Source: Coprenecus sp949297365
GTDB lineage: Bacteria; Bacteroidota; Bacteroidia; Bacteroidales; UBA932
Reading direction: 5' to 3'
Length of the DNA: 64,000 nucleotides
Assembly (NCBI GenBank): GCA_963931055.1
Contig: OZ006987.1
Span: 744,001-808,000 of the forward strand
Both the position numbers and the translations under genes were made by a program. This document shows positions 36,602 through 45,754 of the stretch, one piece after another (positions within the stretch are counted from its first letter, which is position 1; the number at the start of each line of letters is the position of its first letter). The notes under the pieces are model-generated. The model made no database searches and was not told the origin of the DNA. It saw only the letters and a program-made list of their open reading frames with translations.

Positions 36602-37222
36602 CTAGTCTCCCTGGGCCATTGTCGCTGCGAGTCCGGCGACATCATCGAAAGTAAGGCTGTCGGACTCGAACTGGATGACCACGGTCTCCTCATCGGAGTC
36701 CGCGAGCATCAGGAATTCCACAATACGCTTCCCGTCAGGGGACTTGTAGTAGAAATCCACCTTGTCTCCACCGTCCTTGACCTTCATGAGCTGCACATAG
36801 TCCCCGTCCACCCGGATATTCTGACGCATGTCAGAGGCGACTGCCTGATCCTCGGTTGACAGAATATACAGACCGGTAAGGCTGGAGATGGTTGCGAACA
36901 TCTGTGAAAGTTCCTCAGTATCCACATCCGTTGAACCACCGTCGCCATCTACCTGCACGCTGCCCGTGACACTCACATCCAGATTGCGCAGAAGATCAAA
37001 CATGGCGGACGACACGTAGACTGTAGTGACTGCCGGATTGTTCTCGTATTTCCGGTAAAGTGCCTTGACATTGTCTTCCTCCGTCCGGTTACCTGTCTCT
37101 CCTGAGACAACGGGTGCTACAAGATGGCTGTCAGAAACCGCAGCTGACGAGAACGGAGCCGCAGCACAGAGCAGTAGGAACGATGCCGCGATAGAGGCGG
37201 CACTTAAAACGACTTTTTTCAT
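36602..37222 (-). CDS. DUF4252-family exported protein (first paralogue)
   Basis: The 206-residue protein has a signal peptide (to about residue 28). The DUF4252 pattern follows: KALYRKYENNPAVTTVYVSSAMFDLL, a segment on ISSLTGLYILSTED, and the final strand pair EFLMLADSDEETVVIQFESD. The family has no known biochemical role. It is the last gene of the sigma/anti-sigma transcript, 5 bp after the predicted anti-sigma gene, so it is either a target or a sensor part of that system. A paralogue lies upstream of the sigma gene. Confidence 0.8.
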   Translation of the reverse strand: MKKVVLSAASIAASFLLLCAAAPFSSAAVSDSHLVAPVVSGETGNRTEEDNVKALYRKYENNPAVTTVYVSSAMFDLLRNLDVSVTGSVQVDGDGGSTDVDTEELSQMFATISSLTGLYILSTEDQAVASDMRQNIRVDGDYVQLMKVKDGGDKVDFYYKSPDGKRIVEFLMLADSDEETVVIQFESDSLTFDDVAGLAATMAQGD

Positions 37223-37227
37223 AACCT

Positions 37228-37728
37228 TTACTTATTATTAACTTTACTTTGAACTGATTCCATTGTTTTTGAGACCATGTCCCCGGCCCGGTCCATGCTG
37301 TTGCCGGCTTTTGCCAGTCCCTTGCCGAGATTCTCCCCTACCATCTCCAGCGCCCTGACTGTTTCTGCGTATGCAAGGGCCGGATCCTCGAAAGTATCCT
37401 TCGGTTCGTACGTATCGACAGGCATTATGAGTGCTACTGCGGCGATGACAACTGCAGCGGCGACCGAAGAAATGGAAGCGACCAGCCTCATCCAACTCCG
37501 GCGGCGGCCCATCTCACGGTCTACCGTCCGCTCTATCGTCCGGGACAGATCCTCCGGAACCGGTATTTCATCATCGGAGACCCTGAGCTCAGAAAGCCCT
37601 TTCAGAAGAGTCCTGTCTTCAGCAGACGCCTCCTCCCGCCTGTCTGCCAGCTCCCTTTCCTCCGCGCTGGAAGTCTGTCCGGCATAGAAACGCTCCGACA
37701 ATTCAGATATTTTTAAATTCCTGTCCAT
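37228..37728 (-). CDS. Predicted membrane anti-sigma-like protein
   Basis: The 166-residue protein has an acidic and charged cytosolic part (1-80), one membrane helix (about 86-104; ISSVAAAVVIAAVALIM) and a short periplasmic tail (105-166) that is alanine- and glycine-rich. It has no zinc-binding HxxxCxxC motif. Size, single helix and position 11 bp after the sigma factor fit an anti-sigma factor. It is not a recognised FecR or ZAS family member, so the call rests on context. Confidence 0.6.
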   Translation of the reverse strand: MDRNLKISELSERFYAGQTSSAEERELADRREEASAEDRTLLKGLSELRVSDDEIPVPEDLSRTIERTVDREMGRRRSWMRLVASISSVAAAVVIAAVALIMPVDTYEPKDTFEDPALAYAETVRALEMVGENLGKGLAKAGNSMDRAGDMVSKTMESVQSKVNNK

Positions 37729-37739
37729 TTTTAAAAATC

Positions 37740-38252
37740 CTACCTGTTTATAAATTTTTCAATTTCTTCTTTAAGCATCTTCCTTCCCCGGGACAGAGTC
37801 ACCCGGATATTGACCTGGCTCATGCCTGTCAAAGTCTCTATCTCGGACATCTCCATCTGCTCCAGATCCCGTAGTATCACCACCTCCCGTAATTTCGGAG
37901 GCATTGCGGCCAGAGCCCTACGCACCAGAGCCGCATCTTCACGGCCTTCTATCGGGGTATCCGCCGCCTCGACTACCGGGCCTCCCCTTACCTCCTCCAC
38001 ATCCGCCGCCCTGCGGAGAACATTGCGCCTGCCCCGCCGCAGGAAGTCCGCACAGACATTCTGCATCATCCGCACGCAGTAGCCCTGGGGATTGGCACTC
38101 CGGAGAGCCCGGTCGCCCTCGCGGCAGAGCTTGACGTAAAGCTCCTGCACTGCATCCCGGGCGTCCTCCTCAGCCCCGAGCATACGGAACGCCAGACGGT
38201 AGAGCAGAGGACCGAGGGGGAGGAAAACTGATTTGAACTCTTCGGTGTTCAT
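37740..38252 (-). CDS. ECF RNA polymerase sigma factor
   Basis: The 170-residue protein has region 2 (about 14-80; LLYRLAFRMLGAEEDARDAVQELYVKL) and region 4 (about 110-165; LRRALAAMPPKLREVVILRDLEQMEMSEIETLTGMSQVNIRVTLSRGRKMLKE), including the helix-turn-helix. No sigma region 1 or 3 is present. Its gene is followed by the anti-sigma-like gene and a DUF4252 gene, and preceded 46 bp upstream by another DUF4252 gene, all on one strand. Confidence 0.93.
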   Translation of the reverse strand: MNTEEFKSVFLPLGPLLYRLAFRMLGAEEDARDAVQELYVKLCREGDRALRSANPQGYCVRMMQNVCADFLRRGRRNVLRRAADVEEVRGGPVVEAADTPIEGREDAALVRRALAAMPPKLREVVILRDLEQMEMSEIETLTGMSQVNIRVTLSRGRKMLKEEIEKFINR

Positions 38253-38298
38253 AGGGCGGGACTCAGGTTTAGGATATAAACACTTCGCGAAGGGGTTC

Positions 38299-38811
38299 CT
38301 ACTGCATTGACGAGGCGATGTACCTGGCGGCCTCTTCCTCCGTTATCCTACCCTCTATCTGGATGATGGCCGGGTCCGCCCCTGCCGATATCACCACCAT
38401 CTCCCGGATGACATCCCCGTCCCTGCGCACCAGCACTCTGAGATCGTCACCGTCCTCATGCACCCTGGTCAGCAGTTCATAACCGTCTGTAGAACAGTCA
38501 GCGACATCCTCTGCGAACTGCGCCAGCACATTCTCGCCGCAGCTGCTCAGGTCGGCCACCCGCACAGCGCTGATATGCGAGAGGGTCTTGAGCGCCACAT
38601 CGGTCTCATCATCGGACATTTCCGTCTCTTCCTGCAAAGCCACAACGAGCTTGGCGAGATTGATCCAGAACCGGCCCACGGAGACGGACTCGGCGCCGGG
38701 CTTCCCGGCATAGCGTTCATACAGACTTTCGACATTCCGGGCCCCTGCGGGCAGTACAGCCGCCGACAGAAGCAGCAGGCTGAGGAAGATGGGTGTAAAA
38801 ACTCGTTTCAT
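38299..38811 (-). CDS. DUF4252-family exported protein (second paralogue)
   Basis: The 170-residue protein has a signal peptide ending near AVLPAGA (about residue 24). The same fold pattern as the 36602 paralogue follows: VESLYERYAGKPGAESVSVGRFWINLAKLV, then KTLSHISAVRVADLSSC, and VIREMVVISAGADPAIIQIEGRIT. The function is unknown. It is the first gene of the four-gene run, ahead of the sigma factor. Confidence 0.8.
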   Translation of the reverse strand: MKRVFTPIFLSLLLLSAAVLPAGARNVESLYERYAGKPGAESVSVGRFWINLAKLVVALQEETEMSDDETDVALKTLSHISAVRVADLSSCGENVLAQFAEDVADCSTDGYELLTRVHEDGDDLRVLVRRDGDVIREMVVISAGADPAIIQIEGRITEEEAARYIASSMQ

Positions 38812-38877
38812 AATTTTTCTCTTTTTAAAAACTTCTGAACTTATGACGCCGGAACCGGAGAAAATGTTACAAAAATT

Positions 38878-40311
38878 TTAAGGCCGGCTGCAGTTTTTTC
38901 TCAGGATTCTCGGGAACATGATGAGGAACAGGACGGTACAGCAGACTGCAGCAGTAGCGTCGGATATGGCCTCGGCGGCAAAGACTCCTCTCACACCCAT
39001 AAGACGGGGAAGGGTCAGGGCCAGCGGCACGAGGAGGATTATCTTGCGCAGCAGGGCAATGAATATCGACAGACGGGCCTGTCCGAGCGCCACGAACATG
39101 TTCTGGAAGGCCCGCTGCAGGCCGAATATGGTCATGCCGGCCAGGAAAAGCGGCATAGCTCCGGAAACAACGGAAATAAGCTCAGGGTCGTCACTGAATA
39201 TCGAGGCCACAACCGAAGGGAAGAGGATCATCAGCAAGACGACTATGAGGTTGAATGAAAACATGGTGATGACCACTACCCGGAGGCATGAGCGGACTCT
39301 GGGCGCGTCGCCACGGCCGTAGTTGTAGCTGGCGATGGGGATGAAGCCTTGGGCAAATCCGGACAGAGGCACACTGACAAGCATCATCGCGCTCTGCATG
39401 ATGGCCAGGGCGCTGACGTAGATGTCCCCGTAGTGCTTGAGGGTGCCGTTAAGCACGAATCCCACTATGCTCTCCGTGCTGGCCATCACGAAAGGCGACA
39501 CACCGAGGGCCAGGGTGGCTCCTATGACCTTCCAGTCCACCCGCATGGCCTTCCACTCTATGTGCAGCGAGGCCCGTCGGCGGGAGCACAGGAAGGACAG
39601 CACCCACGCGGCGCTGCAGGCCTGGGAGATGACCGTGGCTATGGCCGCCCCCTTGACGCCCATTCCAAGCACGAAGATGAAGACAGGATCCAGGACGATG
39701 TTCATCGCCGCACCTATAATGACCGATGTCATCGCTATCCCCGGCCTGCCTTGAGTATATATAAAAGTGTTTAGACCTAGTGACAGCTGTACGAACACTG
39801 TACCGAGCAGATAGACCGAGAGGTAGTCGGAGGCATAGCCTATAGTGACGTCTGAGGCCCCTACGGCATAGAGTATCGGTTCCATGAAGATGTAGACCGG
39901 CAGGGTACAGATCACGGAAAAGCACAGCAGAAGGACCACCCCGTTGCCGAGATAGCGGCCGGCGAGGGCCCTGTCCCCGCGCCCGAGGGCAATGGACGCC
40001 AGAGGTGCGGCCCCGCCGTTGACTATCGAGGCAAAAGCCGATACGAGGATGATCACCGAGCCGGTCACGCCGATTCCGGCCAGGGCATCCGTACCGATGC
40101 CGTAAATGTGCCCGATGTATATACGGTCTACGAGATTGTATAGCAGATTGACCAGCTGGGCCACCACTGCCGGCAGAGCCATGCGGAAAACCAGAGGAAC
40201 CATGGGCGCCGTGCCCAGGCGCTCTTCGTATTGCAAATTATTTGTCACGTTCCGGTTATAACTTCTTAAATTCGGCCTTCTCTTGCCCTGATACGACAAC
40301 AGGCCCGGCAT
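38878..40311 (-). CDS. MATE-family multidrug efflux transporter
   Basis: The 477-residue frame has twelve predicted membrane helices in two halves, starting with the family pattern PLVFRMALPAVVAQLVNLLYNLVDRIYIGHI. It would export cationic compounds using Na+ or H+. The first 21 residues are basic and not typical; a GTG at 40248 (VTNNLQYEERLGTAPM, 456 residues) is a likelier start. It lies downstream of a Crp-like regulator on the same strand, so the regulator may control the pump. Confidence 0.88.
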   Translation of the reverse strand: MPGLLSYQGKRRPNLRSYNRNVTNNLQYEERLGTAPMVPLVFRMALPAVVAQLVNLLYNLVDRIYIGHIYGIGTDALAGIGVTGSVIILVSAFASIVNGGAAPLASIALGRGDRALAGRYLGNGVVLLLCFSVICTLPVYIFMEPILYAVGASDVTIGYASDYLSVYLLGTVFVQLSLGLNTFIYTQGRPGIAMTSVIIGAAMNIVLDPVFIFVLGMGVKGAAIATVISQACSAAWVLSFLCSRRRASLHIEWKAMRVDWKVIGATLALGVSPFVMASTESIVGFVLNGTLKHYGDIYVSALAIMQSAMMLVSVPLSGFAQGFIPIASYNYGRGDAPRVRSCLRVVVITMFSFNLIVVLLMILFPSVVASIFSDDPELISVVSGAMPLFLAGMTIFGLQRAFQNMFVALGQARLSIFIALLRKIILLVPLALTLPRLMGVRGVFAAEAISDATAAVCCTVLFLIMFPRILRKNCSRP

Positions 40312-40342
40312 AATTAATCCATAACTGATTCATGGAGCGGAG

Positions 40343-40945
40343 TCAACGGTGTACTTTGGACGAAAGTATCCGGCTCAAGTGCACCGGAGTAACCCCGATA
40401 AAGCTGGCTATCTGCTTGCCCAGCGCATTGCTGAAAATTTCCGGAGACTCATCGTACAGCTCCTGCAGACGATGCCGTGAATCTTTGGTAATGAAATTAG
40501 CGGCTTTCTTCTCAAAACGCACCAGAGCGGACTTGAGCACCCCGATGTACCATACGCATATTTTCACATCACTCATAGCCAGACTCATCAGCTTCCGGTC
40601 ATCAATAACAGCGACCAGACCGCCCCTCTGCATACAGCAGCAGTACTCGGAAACTTCTCCATGCACAAGTGTCGCCAACGAGCACAGAACATAAGAACTC
40701 GTCTGAAGGTACAGGCACTTGCTGTCTCCCATATCCGTAACACAGTATCCCACACCAAAGCCTGAAAGGATAAAACAGATATTGTAACTCGTTTCTCCCT
40801 GAGATATCAGGACTGTACCGTCCTCCACTTCACGGAATTCGATAATCTCAGAGATCTGTTCCGCACATTCCCGGGGGAATTTCATGATTCTACAGAACTC
40901 ATCCATACATTCCGCCGAATTAACATTTGTTAACAACCCATTCAT
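40343..40945 (-). CDS. Crp/Fnr-family transcriptional regulator
   Basis: The protein of about 200 residues has an N-terminal cyclic-nucleotide-binding-like domain (about 25-120; FREVEDGTVLISQGETSYNICFILSG) and a C-terminal helix-turn-helix (about 155-195; LGKQIASFIGVTPVHLSRILSSKVHR). It lacks the Fnr cysteine cluster. I use the ATG at 40945; a GTG lies one codon earlier and another ATG lies at 40906. A perfect inverted repeat (40920-40933) lies at its 5' end, beside a divergent promoter. Confidence 0.88.
   Translation of the reverse strand: MNGLLTNVNSAECMDEFCRIMKFPRECAEQISEIIEFREVEDGTVLISQGETSYNICFILSGFGVGYCVTDMGDSKCLYLQTSSYVLCSLATLVHGEVSEYCCCMQRGGLVAVIDDRKLMSLAMSDVKICVWYIGVLKSALVRFEKKAANFITKDSRHRLQELYDESPEIFSNALGKQIASFIGVTPVHLSRILSSKVHR
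40920..40933. promoter_or_regulatory. Candidate operator, inverted repeat TTAACA-TT-TGTTAA
   Basis: The two six-base arms are exact reverse complements. The centre lies about 43 bp upstream of the expected start of the divergent lipoprotein transcript, the position of a class II Crp-type activator site. It is also at the 5' end of the regulator gene. The assignment is inferred. Confidence 0.45.
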
Positions 40946-40956
40946 CACTGCCGGTT

Positions 40957-40964
40957 TATTTTTG
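40957..40964 (+). promoter_or_regulatory. -7 element of the lipoprotein gene
   Basis: TATTTTTG is an exact TAnnTTTG, 43 bp before the ATG at 41007. No -33 TTG is at the right distance, which fits a promoter that needs an activator bound at the adjacent inverted repeat. Confidence 0.55.
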
Positions 40965-41006
40965 CATGTGTTTTTAAATTTTAAATTAAATCAAATTTTC
41001 ATTACA

Positions 41007-42401
41007 ATGAAACACAAATCACTATTTTTTGTGATCCTTTCTGCTACCATTCTGACCACGGCATGCGAAAAAAGCAACAACAGCCCCACACCTGACCCCA
41101 CACCTGTCATGAATATCGACATACAGGTCAATGTAACGACAGACTTCACGGTCGGCTTGACACTTATCCCTGAATCTGCCGATAATGAGTACTTTACCTG
41201 TATCCTCACGGCAGAGGAATTTGCAGCTGACTCAATAGCCGCCGCTGCTGAGATTCTGGAGATGGCCGGCAATGCGGAGTATGCCGACTTCCGATTCAAA
41301 GGTAACGCCAATGTTATCTTCAACGGTTTGGAGGCGGCTACAGACTATATAATCTGCACCGCTGTCTACGGTGACGAGACAACACTGTCCTCCACCGCAC
41401 GGCTCACCACAGAGGATGCTATGGAAAGACTTGAGATCACCGGCACTGCGGATATTCTGGACTGGGGTCAGGAATACGAAATGACCAACGCAGCAGGTTT
41501 CACATTCCGTCTCGGGGATGCAGAACTTAGGGAGGGCGAGAACTGGGAGACTTTCGTCAACGGCCACATCGCCGAGATCTATGCAGTGCGCTCTCTGGAA
41601 GACATAAGTCAGGTTCCGGAAAACGCCTTGCCTTTCTGCGGAGTCTATGCATCCGGGGAGGGTAAAGACACCCCAGGCATAATCGTAACTGCCGACAGCT
41701 ACTCCTCTTTCCTGATATGCGGAGCGGAAGGTATGGAAACAGAAGTGGACATCGCTTCCGGAACCATTCAGATGACGCAGTCCGGCGAGGAATATGCCGT
41801 AACCGCCCTCGTCACTCTCGAGGACGGAACCGGCTACTCCGCATACTATAAGGGGAGCATCAGCCTAATAGTAGAAAACGGTTACTACGGAATCTACAAC
41901 TATAAGCCGTCACTCAAGGAAGACATTACAGGCCTTGACTATCCCCTGATGAAATACGCCTACTACTGCGGAGAAGTGGACGGAATGTCCAAATACTCCC
42001 TGTCATGCGTCAACGATCCGGATCCGGACAGTCCCTTCGGAGGATACAACAAGCACTGCATTAAGATGGAGTTCTATGTTCCGTCCCAGGAAGACCCATA
42101 TGCGGGAATCCCAGCCGGGGAATACCCGGTATCAGCTGAAGGAGACGTGAATACAACAATAGCCGGAGACTACAGATGGTACAATGCAACAAGCATCGAT
42201 CTGCTCGGAAGCTATTACTATATGCTCGACGAAGTGACTTTCGAGCAGACGCAGGGTTTCTTCACTGACGGCAGGATAACAGTTGACAAAGACGGGGACG
42301 GGTATGTCTTCACCATAGATGCCCGGACCTGGGACGGATACACAATCACCGGCACCAGCAGCCAGAAATCCCTCACCATAACAGACGAGCCCGAGTGGTA
42401 A
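41007..42401 (+). CDS. Secreted lipoprotein of unknown function
   Basis: I start at the ATG at 41007 (MKHKSLFFVILSATILTTAC; 464 residues). The longer frame to 40884 runs through the promoter and lies outside the signal peptide. Lipidated Cys20 follows a normal lipobox and a proline-rich linker. Residues about 40-135 look like a fibronectin-III-like beta domain (the GLEAATDYIICTAVYGDE pattern). The rest is rich in Gly, Asp and Tyr, with no motif I recognise. It is a single-gene unit with its own promoter and terminator. It is probably surface-exposed. Confidence 0.75.
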   Translation: MKHKSLFFVILSATILTTACEKSNNSPTPDPTPVMNIDIQVNVTTDFTVGLTLIPESADNEYFTCILTAEEFAADSIAAAAEILEMAGNAEYADFRFKGNANVIFNGLEAATDYIICTAVYGDETTLSSTARLTTEDAMERLEITGTADILDWGQEYEMTNAAGFTFRLGDAELREGENWETFVNGHIAEIYAVRSLEDISQVPENALPFCGVYASGEGKDTPGIIVTADSYSSFLICGAEGMETEVDIASGTIQMTQSGEEYAVTALVTLEDGTGYSAYYKGSISLIVENGYYGIYNYKPSLKEDITGLDYPLMKYAYYCGEVDGMSKYSLSCVNDPDPDSPFGGYNKHCIKMEFYVPSQEDPYAGIPAGEYPVSAEGDVNTTIAGDYRWYNATSIDLLGSYYYMLDEVTFEQTQGFFTDGRITVDKDGDGYVFTIDARTWDGYTITGTSSQKSLTITDEPEW

Positions 42402-42430
42402 TCAGCACACGGCACCGCATGACAGGACAG

Positions 42431-42464
42431 AGAGGCGACCGGACACTCCGGCCAGCCTCTTTTT
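42431..42464 (+). terminator. Intrinsic terminator of the lipoprotein gene
   Basis: AGAGGC pairs with GCCTCT around an inner CCGG/CCGG stem and is followed by T4-5. It lies 29 bp after the stop at 42401. Confidence 0.8.
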
Positions 42465-42778
42465 CACTAAACATTCCTGTAATTTTAGCGAATAAATGAG
42501 TATCTCTGTTCAAGAAGCCCCTTTCATTTAAAGATGGCACTCAACGACTGTATGAGCCATAAAGAAACGCATACCGCCTCCCTCTTTGACGGAAGTCAGG
42601 AAAGACAGCCGTCAGCCGGATACTTGAAAGCGGGAAGATATTGAAAAAGGCTTACAGCCATGACCAGCCGACAGGATAAAATATTTGTGTCATTCCCTTT
42701 CCATAAGAAAAGAAGTTCAGAAAAGTAAAGATGAATTTACTTATTATTTGTTATCTTCGCGACCGGAAATATTAAGAT
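42465..42778. other. Intergenic, no gene seen
   Basis: About 310 bp between the terminator and yitT. A 36-codon ATG frame at 42534-42644 has no promoter or similarity I recognise and is not called. A near-consensus -7 element TATCTTCG lies at 42752-42759 and probably serves the YitT gene. Confidence 0.5.
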
Positions 42779-43639
42779 ATGGTACTGAAATACATCAAAG
42801 AATACGTCATCATGACTCTTGGACTGGCCGTGTTTGTTTTTGGCTGGACCGCATTCCTCAACCCTCATGAGATTACCGGAGGCGGCATCGCCGGTCTTGC
42901 ATCAGTGATTCACTACGGTATCAACAGCATCCCCGTCTCCTACGCCAAGTTCGCGATAGACATACTGCTGCTGGTCGTAGGATTCATCATCCTGGGCAAG
43001 GGATTCGGCATCAAGACGATATACTGCGTGGCCATGAGTTTCGTATTCTTCCAGTTCATGCCCATGATACCGGGTCTGACCAGTATCTCCGCCGGCATCA
43101 CCGACAACCTCATCAACGCCCTCATCGGAGGGGCCATGAGCGGTATCGGCATCGCCATCATCATCACCCAGGGCGGCAGCACCGGCGGCACCGACATCAT
43201 TGCACTTTCAATCAACAAATACAAGAACATATCTCCGGGACGTATCTATCTGGTATGCGACTCCCTCATTGTAATGTCCATTCTGCTTGTCAATGACAAG
43301 ACCCTGGCCGATGTCGTATACGGATTCGTCGAGATCATCGCCTTCTCCTACGCGGTGGACATGTTCCTGACCGGCTCGCAGCAGTCCGTCCAGACCCTCA
43401 TCCTCTCCGAGCACAACGACGAGATTGCTGCCAGACTCCAGACACTGAGTATAGAAGGCAACCGCTCGGTGAAGTCCGTACAGTGGTCTACAGAAGGAGA
43501 CAAGAAGATGCTGATGGTCGTCAGCCGTAAAGGATACTCCAACGATATCGTCAAGACCGCCAAGCAGATAGATCCGGATGTAATCCTCATGACAGTGCCT
43601 GTCACAGCCGTGTACGGCATTGAGGGCAAGAACCAGTAG
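42779..43639 (+). CDS. YitT-family membrane protein (DUF161/DUF2179)
   Basis: The 286-residue protein has five or six membrane helices (DUF161-type, about 5-215; FLNPHEITGGGIAGLASVI; ITQGGSTGGTDIIALSIN) and a C-terminal soluble DUF2179 domain (about 225-280; KGYSNDIVKTAKQIDPDVILMTVPVTAVYG). The physiological substrate of YitT proteins is unknown. The gene converges on dnaG with a 10-bp gap. Confidence 0.88.
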   Translation: MVLKYIKEYVIMTLGLAVFVFGWTAFLNPHEITGGGIAGLASVIHYGINSIPVSYAKFAIDILLLVVGFIILGKGFGIKTIYCVAMSFVFFQFMPMIPGLTSISAGITDNLINALIGGAMSGIGIAIIITQGGSTGGTDIIALSINKYKNISPGRIYLVCDSLIVMSILLVNDKTLADVVYGFVEIIAFSYAVDMFLTGSQQSVQTLILSEHNDEIAARLQTLSIEGNRSVKSVQWSTEGDKKMLMVVSRKGYSNDIVKTAKQIDPDVILMTVPVTAVYGIEGKNQ

Positions 43640-43649
43640 CAACGCTTTT

Positions 43650-45725
43650 CTATGAGACCCTGTTCAGGTCCTTGACCAGGACATTCTTAATCTGCAGCAG
43701 CAGCTTGAGCCGGTGCATTACGTCCTGCTGGGCCTCAGTATCCGCGTCCTGCTGCATCTGCCTGAGACTTTCCATGAGCTGCGAGCAGGTGTATTCCACA
43801 TACTTGAGTTTGTAGACCAGCACCGCCTTGGGGACATTCTTGTCTATCACATTACGTTCCGGAATCTGGGCCTTGATGTATTCCTTCACCTTCAGCTCGT
43901 ACTTGTCCTCTGTGATATCCACCACCGTCTTAGTCACTTCCGGATCACCGCAGTTGACCATACGGTGCATTATCCCGGTCTGAAGGTCGTCAGAGGCAGG
44001 AACCGTCTCCCCGGCAGCATCCAGCAGTTCCTTCCGAAAGTCAAAATACAGCCCGTATATCTTCCGGTACAGGGGATTGTGAAACTCCAGGTCATCATTG
44101 GACAGGTTGGCGGAGATATATTCGTTCACGGTTATCTCCATCACCGGAGCCTCAGCCCCGTACTTCTGGTGATCCTCGAACGTCATCAGGCACTCCCCGA
44201 ACTTCAGCAGATAATACAGCAGTTCCCTTTCCGACAGGTCCAGGACCGGGACCGGACTGAAAGACACCTGCCCCGCACCGGCACCGCGGTCCGCCCCCGA
44301 AAACTCTCCTACCGCCGCATCGCCCTCCTCGACGGCAGCGGCATACCGGGCCTCCTTCTCCTCCCTCCTGCGCCGCTCGTATTCTCCTGACTCTATCTTC
44401 CTGCGCCTTATCCGCGCCACCTCGGAGAAAAGCATGTCCTCCTTCATGGACAGCCGCTGAGCACACTGCTCGACATACAGCGAGCGCGTTATCTGATCGG
44501 GTATCACCGCTATGGTGTCGATGATATCCCTTATCAGCTCAGCCTTCTGTATCGGATCCTTCTGGATGTCCGATGAAAGCAGCGCATACTTGAACTCTAT
44601 GAAATCCGTCTCGTGCTCCTGGAGAAAATCCAGAATCTCCTGCCGGGTATGAGCCCGGGCAAACGAATCCGGATCGTGACCGTCCGGCAACAGGGCCACC
44701 TTGACGGTCATACCCTCCTCGAGCAGCATATTGATTCCGCGCAGAGCGGCCTTGATACCGGCCGAGTCTCCGTCGTACATCACTGTCACATTGTTGGTAA
44801 AACGCTTTATCAGCCTTATCTGCTCAACTGTCAGGGATGTGCCCGAAGAGGCGGTGACATTCTCTATCCCGGCCTGATGCATCGATATGACATCGGCATA
44901 GCCCTCTACCAGATAGCATTTCTGCGCCCTGGCTATTGCGGACTTGGCCTGATATATCGCATACAGGGAGCTGCTCTTGTGGTAGATCTCGCTTTCGGGA
45001 GAATTGAGGTACTTGGCGACGCTCTTGTCGTCTTTCAGCGTCCGGGCTCCGAAAGCTATGATGCGGCCGCTGAGCGAATATATCGGGAAAATGACTCTCT
45101 CGCGGAACTTGTCCACCAACTCCCCTCCGTGCTCATAGCACAGGCCGGTGGAGATCAGGAACTCTCTCTTGTACCCGGCTCTCAACGCAGCCTCTGCCAA
45201 AGACGGCACCGGCGGCTCTCCGGCAAATGATCTGCCGGAAGGCGACCAGCCCAGCCCGAACTTCCGTATGGTCTCCTCGGAGAAGCCGCGCTTCTGCCTG
45301 AAATAGGACAGTCCCACGGAATGTCCCTCAGCGGAACCGAACAGCATGTCGGTGTAGTATTTGGCAGCAAACTCCGACACGGCCATCATCGACTCTCTCT
45401 TCAGACGGTCCTGCGCATCCTCCTGAGTCTCTTCCTGCTCGTGTACCTCTATTCCGTACTTGCGGGCCAGATATTTCAAGGCCTCGGGATAGGTCATCTG
45501 CTCGTGCTCCATGATAAAGGTCACGGCACTGCCGGCCTTGCCGCATCCGAAGCACTTGAATATACCCTTGCTCGGAGAGACAGAGAACGATGGGGTCTTC
45601 TCGTTGTGGAAGGGACAGCATGCGATATAGTTCGCGCCGCGCCGCCTCAGCGTCACGAAGTCGCCTATCACATCCACGATATCAGCCGCGTCCAGAATCC
45701 TGTCTACTGTTTCCCTGTCAATCAT
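43650..45725 (-). CDS. dnaG: DNA primase
   Basis: The protein starts MIDRETVDRIL at 45725 (691 residues); the frame's earlier ATG at 45758 would include an AT-rich leader. Order: CHC2 zinc finger (CCPFHNEKTPSF and KCFGCGKAG), primase catalytic core with TOPRIM segments (LVEGYADVISMHQAG; TVMYDGDSAGIKAALRG), and a long C-terminal helicase-binding region. It makes RNA primers for replication. Upstream, only half of the tRNA-Asn terminator survives before foreign sequence begins at about 45763, and a second, broken dnaG start lies at 47049-47206. Confidence 0.96.
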   Translation of the reverse strand: MIDRETVDRILDAADIVDVIGDFVTLRRRGANYIACCPFHNEKTPSFSVSPSKGIFKCFGCGKAGSAVTFIMEHEQMTYPEALKYLARKYGIEVHEQEETQEDAQDRLKRESMMAVSEFAAKYYTDMLFGSAEGHSVGLSYFRQKRGFSEETIRKFGLGWSPSGRSFAGEPPVPSLAEAALRAGYKREFLISTGLCYEHGGELVDKFRERVIFPIYSLSGRIIAFGARTLKDDKSVAKYLNSPESEIYHKSSSLYAIYQAKSAIARAQKCYLVEGYADVISMHQAGIENVTASSGTSLTVEQIRLIKRFTNNVTVMYDGDSAGIKAALRGINMLLEEGMTVKVALLPDGHDPDSFARAHTRQEILDFLQEHETDFIEFKYALLSSDIQKDPIQKAELIRDIIDTIAVIPDQITRSLYVEQCAQRLSMKEDMLFSEVARIRRRKIESGEYERRRREEKEARYAAAVEEGDAAVGEFSGADRGAGAGQVSFSPVPVLDLSERELLYYLLKFGECLMTFEDHQKYGAEAPVMEITVNEYISANLSNDDLEFHNPLYRKIYGLYFDFRKELLDAAGETVPASDDLQTGIMHRMVNCGDPEVTKTVVDITEDKYELKVKEYIKAQIPERNVIDKNVPKAVLVYKLKYVEYTCSQLMESLRQMQQDADTEAQQDVMHRLKLLLQIKNVLVKDLNRVS

Positions 45726-45754
45726 GCACCAAAAATAATAAAAAAACCGCCTCG

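Noticed and set aside
42534..42644. 36-codon frame between the lipoprotein and yitT
   Set aside because: No promoter, no similarity and ordinary composition.
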